64,000 nt of DNA, taken from Isoptericola sp. AK164. Its GTDB lineage: Bacteria; Actinomycetota; Actinomycetes; Actinomycetales; Cellulomonadaceae. Where the stretch lies: the NCBI RefSeq assembly GCF_029643425.1, contig NZ_CP119106.1, positions 3,512,704 to 3,576,703 on the forward strand, written 5' to 3'. The notes below the pieces were generated by a model, which saw nothing but the letters and a program-made list of their open reading frames with translations, was not told where the DNA came from and searched no databases. Numbering within the stretch: position 1 is the first letter of the stretch; every line of letters starts with the position of its first letter. Positions 33,642 through 42,846 of the stretch are shown here, piece after piece. Position numbers and translations under genes: made by a program.

Positions 33642-33718
33642 GGTGAGTGCTCCTTCTCAGGTGTCGACCCCGCCGGCGTGACGCCGGGGGATCAGGTGAT
33701 CGTGGATGTGGGCGACGA

Positions 33719-34255
33719 TCAGAACGGGGGCTCGTCGGAGAACCCGCCGCCCGAGGACGCCGGGCCAGCCGTGGCCCAGGGGTCGCTCTGCTGTGCGCCG
33801 CCGGAGGAACCGAATCCACCGCCACCACCGGGCTGGCCACCGGCGTTGCCGCCGTAGCCGCCACCGAATCCGCCGCCACCGCCGCCGCTGCGCTGTGTGC
33901 GGGCGACCTTGGCGGACGCCCACCGCAGCGACGGGCCGATCTCGTCGACCTGCAGCTCGACGACGGTGCGCTTCTCACCCTCGCGGGTCTCGAACGAACG
34001 CTGCTGAAGGCGGCCCTGCGCGATGACGCGCATCCCCTTCGTCATCGACTCGGCGACGTTCTCCGCCGCCTCGCGCCAGATGGAGCAACGCAGGAAGAGC
34101 GCCTCGCCGTCCTTCCACTCGTTCGCCTGTCGGTCGAACGTGCGCGGCGTCGACGCGATCGTGAAGTTGGCGACGGCTGCACCCGACGGGGTGAAGCGCA
34201 GCTCCGGGTCCGCGGTCAGGTTTCCCACGACCGTGATGACGGTCTCACCAGCCAT
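33719..34255 (-). CDS. ssb: Single-stranded DNA-binding protein
   Basis: 178 residues. An N-terminal OB fold ([29 protein letters not shown], then [14 protein letters not shown] and [16 protein letters not shown]), a Gly-rich flexible linker (about 122-160), and the acidic tip FSDEPPF that recruits replication and repair proteins. It coats single-stranded DNA as a tetramer. Placed between rpsF and rpsR as in most bacteria. Confidence 0.97.
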   Translation of the reverse strand: MAGETVITVVGNLTADPELRFTPSGAAVANFTIASTPRTFDRQANEWKDGEALFLRCSIWREAAENVAESMTKGMRVIAQGRLQQRSFETREGEKRTVVELQVDEIGPSLRWASAKVARTQRSGGGGGGFGGGYGGNAGGQPGGGGGFGSSGGAQQSDPWATAGPASSGGGFSDEPPF

Positions 34256-34371
34256 GCCAAGCTCCTTCGTTCGTCCGCGAGATTCGGCTGTCCTCGATGT
34301 TCAGTGGCATCCCATCACGGGGCACCGACAGGTGCCCAGCCGGGATACGGGGTGTCTCGGTTCAGCGGGTC

Positions 34372-34662
34372 TCAGTGAGCGACGGCGCGGAGGGTCTTGG
34401 TCCGCAGCACGCCCTCGTTGAGGCCGAGCTGACGGTCCAGCTCCTTCGCGGTGTCCGGCGTCGCGGTGTAGTTCACGACGGCGTAGATGCCCTCGGAGCG
34501 CTTGTTGATGTCGTAGGCCATCCGGCGACGACCCCAGATGTCCACGTTGTCGACGCTGCCGCCGTCGGTCGTGATGACCTTGAGCAGCTTGTCCAGCGTC
34601 GGGCCCACGGAGCGCTCCTCGACCTCCGGGTCCAGGATCACCATCAGTTCGTACTGACGCAT
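34372..34662 (-). CDS. rpsF: 30S ribosomal protein S6
   Basis: 96 residues: [19 protein letters not shown] at the start, [25 protein letters not shown] in the middle and [10 protein letters not shown] at the end match S6, the partner of S18. It is first in the rpsF-ssb-rpsR-rplI cluster and probably carries the operon promoter in the 173-base gap upstream, after the PBP gene. Confidence 0.97.
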   Translation of the reverse strand: MRQYELMVILDPEVEERSVGPTLDKLLKVITTDGGSVDNVDIWGRRRMAYDINKRSEGIYAVVNYTATPDTAKELDRQLGLNEGVLRTKTLRAVAH

Positions 34663-34835
34663 GAGTCAACCCACCTCCTCTGGTCTCAGCGGCCACGGTC
34701 GTTCCGTGGCAGGAGGGTTCTTGCGTGCGTCGGCCGTGCCCTGCCGCCCCCGGTGGGGACGACGGCGGTACGGCCAGTCGACCAGGATACCCGCTGCGGG
34801 CACCCCGGACGAAGCGCGGTGGCGCGTGGTGTCGG

Positions 34836-37376
34836 TCACCCGTTTCCGTTGCCGTTGCCGTTGCCCGGCGGGCCGGAGGGCGACGGCGACTGCGTGGGCT
34901 CCGACGTCGGCTCCTGCGTGGGCTCCTGCGTCGGCTGCGGCCCGGTCGAGACCACGATCCGCACGGTGGTCCCGGGTTCGACCTCGCTGCCCGCACCGGG
35001 CTCGGTGCGGATCACCTGACCACGCGGGATCTCGTTGTTGGGCTCCTGGACCACCTCCGCCCCGAGGCCGACCCGGTTGAGCTGGCTCTCGGCGGAGCCG
35101 GCGGGCTGCCCGACGACGTTCGGCACCGCGACCTGCTCCTGCTCCTCGACCGCCCCGGTCGAGACCCAGAGCGTGATCGTCGAGCCGGACTCCACGGCAC
35201 CGCCCGGGTCGTAGAAGTTCACCACGGTGCCCTTCTCGGCCTCGTTCTCGGTCGCCTGCGTGGCGACGACCAGGCCCATGCCCTCGAGCAGCGCCGTGGC
35301 CTCGTTGATGTTCATGCCGATGAGGTCGTCCGGCAGCTCGACCCACTGCGGGGTGGTCTCGCTCGGGGTCGGCGACGGCGAGAACGTCGGCCGGGGCGGC
35401 GTGTACGACGGGAACTCCACGACGTCCTTGCCCTCGAGCGCCACCTGCATGAAGTCGGTCCAGGCGTCCGCGGGCCACGTCGAGCCGGTGATCTCGCCGT
35501 ACGGCTCGAAGTCGTCGATCTGCGCTTTGCCCTTGATGATCCCGGCGTCGAGGTCGACGGTCTCGTACTGCCGGAGGTTGACCACCGTGGCCAGCTGCGG
35601 GGTGAAGCCGGCGAACCATGCGGTCTCGTTGTTCTGCGCCGTACCGGTCTTGCCGGCGACGGGTCGGCGCTGGCCGTCGGGGCCGGTCAGCTCGAGCGCG
35701 GCCCGTCCGGAGCCCTCCTCGACGACCTGCGTCATGGCGTACGTCGCGGCGTTCATCACGTCCGGCTCGAACCGCTTGTCCGTCGAGGTGTCCGGCTCCC
35801 AGCGCAGGGTGCCGTCCATGTGCTCGACCTTCTTGATGACGTGCGGCTGCACGTAGTAGCCCCCGCCCGCGATCGTCGCGTACGCCGAGGCGAGGTCCAC
35901 GGGGAAGACCGACTCGGTACCGAGCACGTTGGAGTTGTTGGTGCCGAGGGGATTCACCTCTTCGCCCGCGTCGTTCGTCGCACCCTCCTCGATGCCGAGG
36001 CGGTGGGCGACCTCCGCGGTCTTGGCGGGGCCGACGTCGATGTTGAGCTCGGCGTAGGCCGTGTTGACCGAGTGCGCGGTCGCCTCGACGAGGTCGATCT
36101 GGTCCCCGTAGTCGTAGCCGCCGAAGTTGTTGACGGTCCAGTCCTGGCCGTCGTCGGCCTCGGGGAAGATCTTCGGCGAGTTGCCGTCGAACCGGTCGGT
36201 GAGCTGACGTCCCTCCTCGAGAGCCCCGATGAGCGTGAAGGGCTTGAACGTCGAACCGGCCTGCACGACGTCGTCCGTGGCCGTGTTCATCTGCTGCTCG
36301 AGGTAGTCCGGCCCCCCGTACAGCGCCCAGATCGCTCCGTCCTCCGGGTTGATCGACACCAGGGACGCCCGGACGTTCTCGTTCGCCCCCTCGGGCATGT
36401 TCCGGACGATCTTCGCCGCGTTGCGCTGGAGCTTCGGCTTGATCGTCGTGTGGATCTGCAGACCCCGGGACTCGAGGTCCTCCTTCGTGAACTCCCCGCT
36501 GGCGAGGAGCTCCTTGCGGACCGCCTCCATGATGTAGCCCTTCTGGCCACCGAGGCTGTTGCCGCTGGCGTTCTTCTCCACGAACTCGGGGAACTCCGCC
36601 GAGTCGGCCTCGGCCTGGGTGATGTACCCCTGGGCGGCCATGCGGTTCAAGCTGCGCTCCCACCGCGCGGTCGCGATGTCGAGGTTCTCCGACGGGTCGT
36701 AGCGCACGGGCGCCGGGATGATCCCCGACAGCATCGCCGACTCCGAGAAGGTGAGGTCCGCGGCGTCCTTGTCGAAGTACGCCTGGGCGGCTGCCTGCAC
36801 GCCGTAGGCGCCGCGCCCGAAGTAGATCGTGTTGAGGTAGCGCTCCAGCACCAGCTCCTTGGGCTGCTCCCGCGTGATCTTCAGCGAGATGATCGCCTCG
36901 CGGGCCTTGCCGGCGATGTCGGTCGTCTGTCCCAGGTAGTAGCGCTCGACGTACTGCTGGGTCAGGGTGGAGCCGCCCTGCCGGGAGTCCGTGGTGAGGT
37001 TCGTCCACATCGCCCGTGCCAGACCCATGACGTCGACGCCCGGGTCCTCCCAGAACGAGGCGTTCTCGCTCGCCACGACGGCGTCGCCGACGTGCGAGGG
37101 CAGGTCCTCGTAGGCCACGATCTCGCGCTTGACGGTCGAGAACGTCCCGATCTCCTTGCCGTTGGCGTAGTAGACCGTCGTGGCCTGGTGGTCGACGTCG
37201 TCGAGGTTCTCCGGGATCGCGGTGGAGGTCCACGCGGCGAAGAACACCCCGGCGCCGAGGGCGGCGAACGTGAGCGCCGCGCCGAGGACGATGCGCCACG
37301 ACGGCAGCCACCGCTGCACGAGGCCCTTGCCCCGGCGCGGATAGTTCCAGAAGCGACGGTTGCGTGTGCTCGCCAC
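34836..37376 (-). CDS. Class A penicillin-binding protein with two PASTA domains
   Basis: 846 residues, the PonA1/PonA2-type enzyme that polymerises and crosslinks peptidoglycan. Order: basic cytoplasmic tail, one membrane segment (IVLGAALTFAALGAGVFFAAW), a glycosyltransferase domain (VVASENASFWEDPGVDV, GGSTLTQQYVERYYLG, KITREQPKELVLERYLNTIYFGRGAYG), then a transpeptidase domain with the catalytic Ser in AGSTFKPF, SVN in AHSVNTAY and KTG in AGKTGTAQ. Two PASTA domains follow (ELPDDLIGMNINEATALLE; VPNVVGQPAGSAESQL) and a Pro/Ser/Thr tail that ends in repeated Gly-Asn. GTG 37376 with AAAGGG five bases upstream opens just before the basic tail. Divergent from the PadR gene. Confidence 0.95.
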   Translation of the reverse strand: MASTRNRRFWNYPRRGKGLVQRWLPSWRIVLGAALTFAALGAGVFFAAWTSTAIPENLDDVDHQATTVYYANGKEIGTFSTVKREIVAYEDLPSHVGDAVVASENASFWEDPGVDVMGLARAMWTNLTTDSRQGGSTLTQQYVERYYLGQTTDIAGKAREAIISLKITREQPKELVLERYLNTIYFGRGAYGVQAAAQAYFDKDAADLTFSESAMLSGIIPAPVRYDPSENLDIATARWERSLNRMAAQGYITQAEADSAEFPEFVEKNASGNSLGGQKGYIMEAVRKELLASGEFTKEDLESRGLQIHTTIKPKLQRNAAKIVRNMPEGANENVRASLVSINPEDGAIWALYGGPDYLEQQMNTATDDVVQAGSTFKPFTLIGALEEGRQLTDRFDGNSPKIFPEADDGQDWTVNNFGGYDYGDQIDLVEATAHSVNTAYAELNIDVGPAKTAEVAHRLGIEEGATNDAGEEVNPLGTNNSNVLGTESVFPVDLASAYATIAGGGYYVQPHVIKKVEHMDGTLRWEPDTSTDKRFEPDVMNAATYAMTQVVEEGSGRAALELTGPDGQRRPVAGKTGTAQNNETAWFAGFTPQLATVVNLRQYETVDLDAGIIKGKAQIDDFEPYGEITGSTWPADAWTDFMQVALEGKDVVEFPSYTPPRPTFSPSPTPSETTPQWVELPDDLIGMNINEATALLEGMGLVVATQATENEAEKGTVVNFYDPGGAVESGSTITLWVSTGAVEEQEQVAVPNVVGQPAGSAESQLNRVGLGAEVVQEPNNEIPRGQVIRTEPGAGSEVEPGTTVRIVVSTGPQPTQEPTQEPTSEPTQSPSPSGPPGNGNGNGNG

Positions 37377-37594
37377 GTCCACCCTTTCGATGTCCGATGT
37401 CCTCGTCCCTGTTCCGCCCCCTGCGGACACGAGAAACCCCACCGCACACTAGGGGATACGCCGCACGGCACGGGCAGAAAGGCGCGCGACGCAACGGTTT
37501 GTGCGCCGGTCGTCCCCAGAGCCCTGCCCCGTGCTCCACGAGCCCTTCACATTCCGCCGGCCCAGCGCGGACGACGTGACGCGCAACGCACCGA

Positions 37595-37645
37595 TTGCCC
37601 GGTTCTCGCGCACGTCCTATCCTTGTGATGTATCGACTCGATACA
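37595..37645 (+). promoter_or_regulatory. Promoter and palindromic operator of the PadR-ino1 operon
   Basis: TTGCCC (37595-37600) and TATCCT (37618-37623) form -35/-10 elements with a 17-base spacer. Six bases later a perfect dyad TGTATCGA-C-TCGATACA spans 37629-37645. A dyad directly downstream of the -10 fits autorepression by the PadR protein whose gene starts 42 bases later. The rest of the 310-base gap to the PBP gene (37377-37594) shows nothing further that I can support. Confidence 0.6.
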
Positions 37646-37686
37646 ACGTCATGAGAGGTGCCGTCGGCACGGGAGGGAGAACACGG

Positions 37687-38355
37687 GTGCGTAGTCGCTC
37701 GAACGTTCTCGAGACGGCCGTCCTGGGCCTGCTCAGCTCCGCCCCGCTGCACGGCTACGAGCTGCGCAAGAGGCTCAACCTGCTCCTGGGCTCGTTCCGC
37801 GCCTTCTCCTACGGCAGCCTCTACCCGGCCCTGAAGTCCCTGGTCGGGCGCGGGCTGATCGAGACGGTCGACCCCGACCCGGCCGCGGCTCGTCCCGCCG
37901 CGACCGGCACGACGGGACGACCGTCGTCGGGCAGCAAGCCGCTCACGGGGCGACGGGGCCGGATCGTCTACCGCCTCACGCCCGAGGGCAAGGAACACCT
38001 CCAGACCACTCTCGCCTCCTCCGGCCCCTCGGCCTGGGAGGACGAGAGCTTCGACGTCCGGTTCGCGTTGTTCGCGCAGACGGACGCCGAGACCCGCCTC
38101 CGCATCCTCGAGGGCCGGCGCACCCGGCTGACCGAGCGCCTGGAGGCGGTCCGGGAGTCCGCAGCCCGGACCCGCGAGCGGCTCGACGAGTACACTCTCG
38201 AGTTGCAGCGGCACGGACTGGAGCAGGTCGAGCGCGAGGTGCGCTGGCTCGACGGGCTCATCACGACCGAGCGCGACCGCGTCAGCGGCCGCGACCGCGA
38301 CCACGACGCCGGGGCGCACCACGCCCCGGCCCCGAGAAACAAGGAGCGAGGATGA
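37687..38355 (+). CDS. PadR family transcriptional regulator
   Basis: 222 residues. The winged-helix domain is typical ([61 protein letters not shown]), interrupted by a Pro/Thr/Gly-rich loop in the wing (about 70-95). The C-terminal part is helical and charged ([23 protein letters not shown]), a likely coiled-coil dimerisation region. Start GTG 37687 follows GGGAGGGAGA; ATG 37651 is possible. The stop overlaps the ino1 start (ATGA), so it is co-translated with inositol-phosphate synthase and may control it. The same pairing is known in mycobacteria (Rv0047c/ino1). Confidence 0.9.
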   Translation: MRSRSNVLETAVLGLLSSAPLHGYELRKRLNLLLGSFRAFSYGSLYPALKSLVGRGLIETVDPDPAAARPAATGTTGRPSSGSKPLTGRRGRIVYRLTPEGKEHLQTTLASSGPSAWEDESFDVRFALFAQTDAETRLRILEGRRTRLTERLEAVRESAARTRERLDEYTLELQRHGLEQVEREVRWLDGLITTERDRVSGRDRDHDAGAHHAPAPRNKERG

Positions 38356-39443
38356 CCTCCGTCCGCGTTGCCATCGTCGGTGTCGGAAACTGTGCATCGT
38401 CCCTGGTCCAGGGTGTGCACTACTACCGCGACGCCGACCCGGCCGACACCGTCCCGGGTCTCATGCACGTGCAGTTCGGCGACTACCACGTGAGCGACCT
38501 CGAGTTCGTGGCGGCGTTCGACGTCGACGCGAAGAAGGTCGGCTTCGACCTGGCCGAGGCGATCATCGCCTCGGAGAACAACACGATCAAGATCGCGGAC
38601 GTGCCGCCCACGGGCGTCATGGTCCAGCGCGGCCCGACCCTCGACGGCCTCGGCGACTACTACGCCGCGACCATCGACGAGGCGGCCGACGAGCCGGTCG
38701 ACGTCGTGCAGGCGCTCAAGGACGCGAACGTCGACGTCCTCGTCTCCTACCTGCCGGTGGGCTCCGAGGAGGCCGACAAGTTCTACGCGCAGTGCGCCAT
38801 CGACGCGGGCGTGGCCTTCGTCAACGCCCTGCCGGTCTTCATCGCCTCGGACCCCGAGTGGGCGAAGAAGTTCGAGGACGCCGGTGTGCCGATCGTCGGC
38901 GACGACATCAAGTCCCAGGTCGGTGCGACCATCACGCACCGCGTGCTCGCGAAGCTCTTCGAGCAGCGCGGCGTCATCCTGGACCGCACGTACCAGCTGA
39001 ACGTCGGCGGCAACATGGACTTCAAGAACATGCTGCAGCGCGACCGTCTCGAGTCGAAGAAGGTCTCCAAGACCCAGGCCGTGACCTCCAACCTGGAGGG
39101 CCCGCTGTCCGGGAAGAAGGACGACCGCAACGTCCACATCGGCCCGTCGGACTACGTCGCCTGGCTCGACGACCGCAAGTGGGCCTACGTGCGCCTCGAG
39201 GGCCGCGCGTTCGGCGAGGCGCCGCTGAACATGGAGTACAAGCTCGAGGTCTGGGACTCCCCCAACTCGGCCGGCATCATCATCGACGCCATCCGCGCGG
39301 CGAAGATCGCCAAGGACCGCGGCATCGGCGGCCCGATCCTGTCGGCGTCGACCTACTTCATGAAGTCCCCGCCGGTCCAGATGGAGGACACGCAGGGCCG
39401 TGCCCAGCTCGAGGCCTTCATCACCGGCGACGTGGAGCGCTGA
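38352..39443 (+). CDS. ino1: Inositol-3-phosphate synthase
   Basis: 363 residues, the compact actinobacterial type. It converts glucose 6-phosphate to inositol 3-phosphate with NAD+ and feeds phosphatidylinositol and mycothiol synthesis. NAD-binding [41 protein letters not shown] with catalytic Lys candidates, [10 protein letters not shown] and [23 protein letters not shown] are all family blocks. Start ATG 38352 overlaps the PadR stop. Mycothiol also supports the thiol-redox role of trxA/trxB elsewhere in the window. Confidence 0.96.
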   Translation: MTSVRVAIVGVGNCASSLVQGVHYYRDADPADTVPGLMHVQFGDYHVSDLEFVAAFDVDAKKVGFDLAEAIIASENNTIKIADVPPTGVMVQRGPTLDGLGDYYAATIDEAADEPVDVVQALKDANVDVLVSYLPVGSEEADKFYAQCAIDAGVAFVNALPVFIASDPEWAKKFEDAGVPIVGDDIKSQVGATITHRVLAKLFEQRGVILDRTYQLNVGGNMDFKNMLQRDRLESKKVSKTQAVTSNLEGPLSGKKDDRNVHIGPSDYVAWLDDRKWAYVRLEGRAFGEAPLNMEYKLEVWDSPNSAGIIIDAIRAAKIAKDRGIGGPILSASTYFMKSPPVQMEDTQGRAQLEAFITGDVER

Positions 39444-39460
39444 CCTGACCAGCCCCGCGA

Positions 39461-39670
39461 GGTAGGCAACTTCTCGCCGAGATAGCCAACTCCCCCACCA
39501 GGTAGGCAGACTGACCGTCACGGGCGCGGGTTGCCGCGGGTCGTCGGACCGGTCGGTCTGCCTCCCTCGGCGGGATCGTGCCTACCTGGGCGGAGAGTTG
39601 CCTACCTCGGTTGGATCTTGCCTACCTGGGCAGAAGGTTGCCTACCTCGGCCGGATCGGGCCTACCTCGG
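39461..39670. repeat. 20-bp-period repeat block in two opposite orientations
   Basis: Six direct units of exactly 20 bases start at 39561, 39581, 39601, 39621, 39641 and 39661, each beginning CCTACCTSGG (first unit CCTCCCTCGG). Two subtypes tend to alternate: one continues with CGGAGAG/CAGAAGG, the other with a YYGGATC segment. On the left, three inverted units with the same 20-base step start at 39461, 39481 and 39501 (GGTAGGCAAC, GATAGCCAAC, GGTAGGCAGA). About 50 unique bases separate the arms. The block fills the space between ino1 and an MFS gene and could fold into a long branched stem. No spacers, so it is not a CRISPR. Confidence 0.85.
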
Positions 39671-39689
39671 GACAAGGACGGGAACAGCG

Positions 39690-41042
39690 GTGGGAGCACT
39701 GGGCGAGACCTGGCACGACCTAGGTGCCCTGTTGCGCCTGCAGGGGTTCCGCCGGCTGTTCGCGGTCCGGCTCGTCTCCCAGGCCGGCGACGGCATGTTC
39801 CAGGTCGGGCTCGCCTCCCTGCTGTTCTTCTCCCCCGAGCGGGCCGGGACGGCCGTCGGCGTCGCGAGCGCCTTCGCGGTGATGCTCGCGCCGTTCACGA
39901 TCGTCGGCCCGTTCGCCGGCGTCTTCCTCGACCGGTGGCGACGCCGTCAGGTGCTCGCCTACGGCAACGCCCTGCGGCTGCTCATCACCGGCGCGATGGC
40001 GGCGATCATGCTGACCGTCGGACTCGGCGGCAGCGGCGACGTGTGGGTGATCGTCCTGGGCCTGCTCGCCCTGAGCGTCAACCGGTTCCTCCTCGCCGCC
40101 CTCAGCGCGGGCCTCCCCCGCGTCGTGGCGGGCCCCTACCTGCTCACGGCGAACTCCCTGACCCCGACCCTCGGCGCGGGCGCCGTGTTCCTCGGCGGCG
40201 GCATCGGTCTGGTCCTGGGCCTCGGCATCCCGCCCGGCCGGATCCACGACGCCGCCGCGCTGGTGTGCGCCGCCGTCGTCTTCGGCGTCGCCGGGCTGCT
40301 CGCGCTGCGGCTGGGACGCGACCAGCTCGGTCCGGAGCACCCCACCCGCGGCCACCTCGCCGCCGAGCTCGCCGCCGTCGCGCGCGGTCTGGTCGACGGT
40401 GCCCGCTACCTCACGGCCCGCCGGACCCCGGGTCAGGCGCTGCTGGTCATGGGCGCCCACCGGTTCCTGTACGGCGTGGTCTTCATCGCGGCGATCCTCA
40501 TCTCCCGCAACCTGCTGGCCGACCCGGGCGACACCACGGCCGGCCTGGCCAACTTCGCCCTCGTGCTGGCCGCGACGGCGGTCGGCGGGGCGGCCGCCGT
40601 CGTCGTCACCCCGGTGTTCTCCCGGCTCACCGGTCCGCAGGGCTGGATCGTGTGCATGCTGCTGCTCGCCGCGGCCTCCCAGCTCCTGCTGGCCACGACG
40701 CCGTCGCGCACGATCATCTTCCTCGGGGCCGGGCTGCTCGGCCTCGCCGCGCAGAGCGCCAAGATCGCCGTCGACACGATCGTGCAGCGCGACACCCACG
40801 ACGACTTCCGCGGCCGCGCGTTCGCGTTCTTCGACGTGCTGTACAACGCCGCGTTCGTCGGTGCGGCGCTGCTCGCCGCGTGGGCCGTGCCCGACGACGG
40901 CTGGTCGCGCGGCCTGTTCGTCGCCCTCGCGTTGGCCTACGTGGCTGTCGCGGCGGTGCTCGGCCTCACGGGTGCCCGGCACCCGGCCCCCGTGCACCTC
41001 TCGGGAGATCCGGCCCGGGTCGACCGCCCGGTCGACCGCTGA
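39690..41042 (+). CDS. MFS transporter, 12-TM type
   Basis: 450 residues. The N-terminus GALLRLQGFRRLFAVRLVSQAGDGMFQVGLASLLFF and GVASAFAVMLAPFTIVGPFAGVFLDRWRRRQVL place it in the MFS_3-like group of predicted exporters. About twelve membrane segments; later ITSRNLLADPGD-like loops and AAQSAKIAVDTIVQRDTHDDFRGRAFAFFDVLYNAAFV are typical of this group. The GTG at 39690 was chosen since it lies after the repeat block; the frame stays open through the repeats but yields repeat-derived protein. Substrate unknown. Confidence 0.85.
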   Translation: MGALGETWHDLGALLRLQGFRRLFAVRLVSQAGDGMFQVGLASLLFFSPERAGTAVGVASAFAVMLAPFTIVGPFAGVFLDRWRRRQVLAYGNALRLLITGAMAAIMLTVGLGGSGDVWVIVLGLLALSVNRFLLAALSAGLPRVVAGPYLLTANSLTPTLGAGAVFLGGGIGLVLGLGIPPGRIHDAAALVCAAVVFGVAGLLALRLGRDQLGPEHPTRGHLAAELAAVARGLVDGARYLTARRTPGQALLVMGAHRFLYGVVFIAAILISRNLLADPGDTTAGLANFALVLAATAVGGAAAVVVTPVFSRLTGPQGWIVCMLLLAAASQLLLATTPSRTIIFLGAGLLGLAAQSAKIAVDTIVQRDTHDDFRGRAFAFFDVLYNAAFVGAALLAAWAVPDDGWSRGLFVALALAYVAVAAVLGLTGARHPAPVHLSGDPARVDRPVDR

Positions 41043-41198
41043 ACCGGCCACCGGACCGACCGATGAGTTCCGGGGAGAAAACAAGTCGCCCCGGGCGAAG
41101 GAATATCGCAGGCTGGTAGCACCTTGAGTTGACGGGTCAGTCCGTGCGCAGCGCCGCCCGCGGTCGACGACAATCGATGCGAACCACCGGGAGGGGTC

Positions 41199-42695
41199 AT
41201 GTCCGCACGCACCACCGAGGCGCCGCCCGGCGGAGCGTCCCACGACGACGTCTCCGCCCGCGACACCGACAAGCTGTCGCGCGAGCACCTCGGCGTCATC
41301 GCGCTGCTGATGGTGTCGGCGTTCATCGTCATCCTCAACGAGACGACGATGGGCGTGGCGCTGCCCGCCGTCATGGACGAGTTCGACATCGAGGCGTCGG
41401 CCGGGCAGTGGCTGACCACCGCCTTCCTGCTGACCATGGCCGTCGTCATCCCCACCACGGGGTGGCTGCTGCAGCGGGTCGGCACCCGGAACGCGTTCGT
41501 CCTGGGCATGTCGCTGTTCACCCTGGGCACCCTGCTGGCCGGTCTGGCCCCGGTCTTCGGGCTGCTCGTGGCCGCCCGGGTGGTGCAGGCCTCCGGCACG
41601 GCCGTCATGCTGCCCCTGCTCATGACCACGGTCATGACGATCGTGCCCCCGCACCACCGCGGTCGCGTCATGGGCAACGTGTCGCTGGTCATCGCCGTCG
41701 CCCCCGCGCTCGGACCGACCATGTCCGGCGCGGTGGTCAATGCCCTCGGCTGGCGCGAGGTCTTCTGGGTCATGCTGCCGATCGCGCTGCTCGGCCTCGG
41801 CATCGGCCTGTTCCTGGTCCGTGACGTCGCCGAGCGGTCCCGGAAGCACCTCGACGCCCTGTCCGTCGTCCTGGCGGGTCTCGCCTTCGGCGGGCTGGTC
41901 TACGGCCTCTCGGCGCTGGGCGAGGCCGCGCGGCACGCCCCGCCGGTCTCCCCCGCCGTCCCGATCGTCGGCGGCCTGGCCTTCCTCGGACTGTTCGTGT
42001 GGCGCCAGCTGCGTCTGCAGCGCACCGACGACGCCCTGCTCGACCTGCGCGTCTTCCGCGCCCCCGGGTTCCCCGCCGGTCTGAGCGTGCTCGTGGTCGC
42101 CATGATCGCGATGTTCGGCATGATCATCGGCCTGCCGCTGGTGCTGCAGGAGGCCATCGGGCTCGCGCCGCTGGCCAGCGGCCTGGTGATGCTGCCCGGC
42201 GGTCTGCTCATGGGTCTGCTCGGCCCGGTCGTGGGCCGGTTGTACGACCGCGTCGGGCCGCGCCCGCTCGTGCTGCCCGGGGTGTCCGCCGTCGGGATCG
42301 CGATGGTCCTGTTCGCGACGCTGACGCCGTCCTCGCCGATCTGGTGGGTGATGGCGGGCCACATCGTGCTCAGCCTGGGCCTGGCCTGCGTGTTCACGCC
42401 GACCCTCACCTCGGCGCTCGGTGGTCTGCCCCCGCGGCTGTACTCGCACGGGTCGGCGACGATCACCACGCTGCAGCAGCTCGCCGGGGCGGCCGGCACC
42501 GCGATGTTCGTCGCGCTGCTCACGCTCCGTTCCGTCGCCCTGCTCGACGACGGCGCCACCGAGGCGGTCGCGACGGCCGGCGGCGCACGGCTCTCCTTCG
42601 GGGTGGCCGCCGTGGTGATGATCGGTGCGGTGCTGCTGGCCACGCGGCTGCGCAAGGCGGAGGCGACGACCTCGGAGACGCCCGCCGCGCACTGA
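41199..42695 (+). CDS. MFS transporter, DHA2/EmrB-QacA type (14 TM)
   Basis: 498 residues. NETTMGVALPAVMDEFDIEASAGQWLTTAFLLTMAVVIPTTGWLLQRVGTRN is the classical first-loop motif A region of the DHA2 family, and VIAVAPALGPTMSGAVVNALGWREVFWV is motif C of antiporters. Fourteen membrane segments are expected. Such pumps use the proton gradient to expel drugs and lipids. ATG 41199 has GGGAGGGG a few bases upstream. It follows another MFS gene by 156 bases, but the two are of different subfamilies. Confidence 0.9.
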   Translation: MSARTTEAPPGGASHDDVSARDTDKLSREHLGVIALLMVSAFIVILNETTMGVALPAVMDEFDIEASAGQWLTTAFLLTMAVVIPTTGWLLQRVGTRNAFVLGMSLFTLGTLLAGLAPVFGLLVAARVVQASGTAVMLPLLMTTVMTIVPPHHRGRVMGNVSLVIAVAPALGPTMSGAVVNALGWREVFWVMLPIALLGLGIGLFLVRDVAERSRKHLDALSVVLAGLAFGGLVYGLSALGEAARHAPPVSPAVPIVGGLAFLGLFVWRQLRLQRTDDALLDLRVFRAPGFPAGLSVLVVAMIAMFGMIIGLPLVLQEAIGLAPLASGLVMLPGGLLMGLLGPVVGRLYDRVGPRPLVLPGVSAVGIAMVLFATLTPSSPIWWVMAGHIVLSLGLACVFTPTLTSALGGLPPRLYSHGSATITTLQQLAGAAGTAMFVALLTLRSVALLDDGATEAVATAGGARLSFGVAAVVMIGAVLLATRLRKAEATTSETPAAH

Positions 42696-42846
42696 GGACG
42701 GCGAGGGTCGACCATGGGTGACACGCGTCCCACCGCGCCCTGCCAGAGGACCGCCCTGTGGACAGGCAGGTCCGGTGCGCCGCATCATATGGTTCTCCGG
42801 ATCGTCCGACGACGTCCCGGTGGAACGTTGGGGGAAGGGTCAGGGC

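Noticed and set aside
39461..39670. Repeat block considered as a CRISPR array
   Set aside because: The 20-base units are contiguous with no spacers, diverge from each other and have no cas genes nearby.
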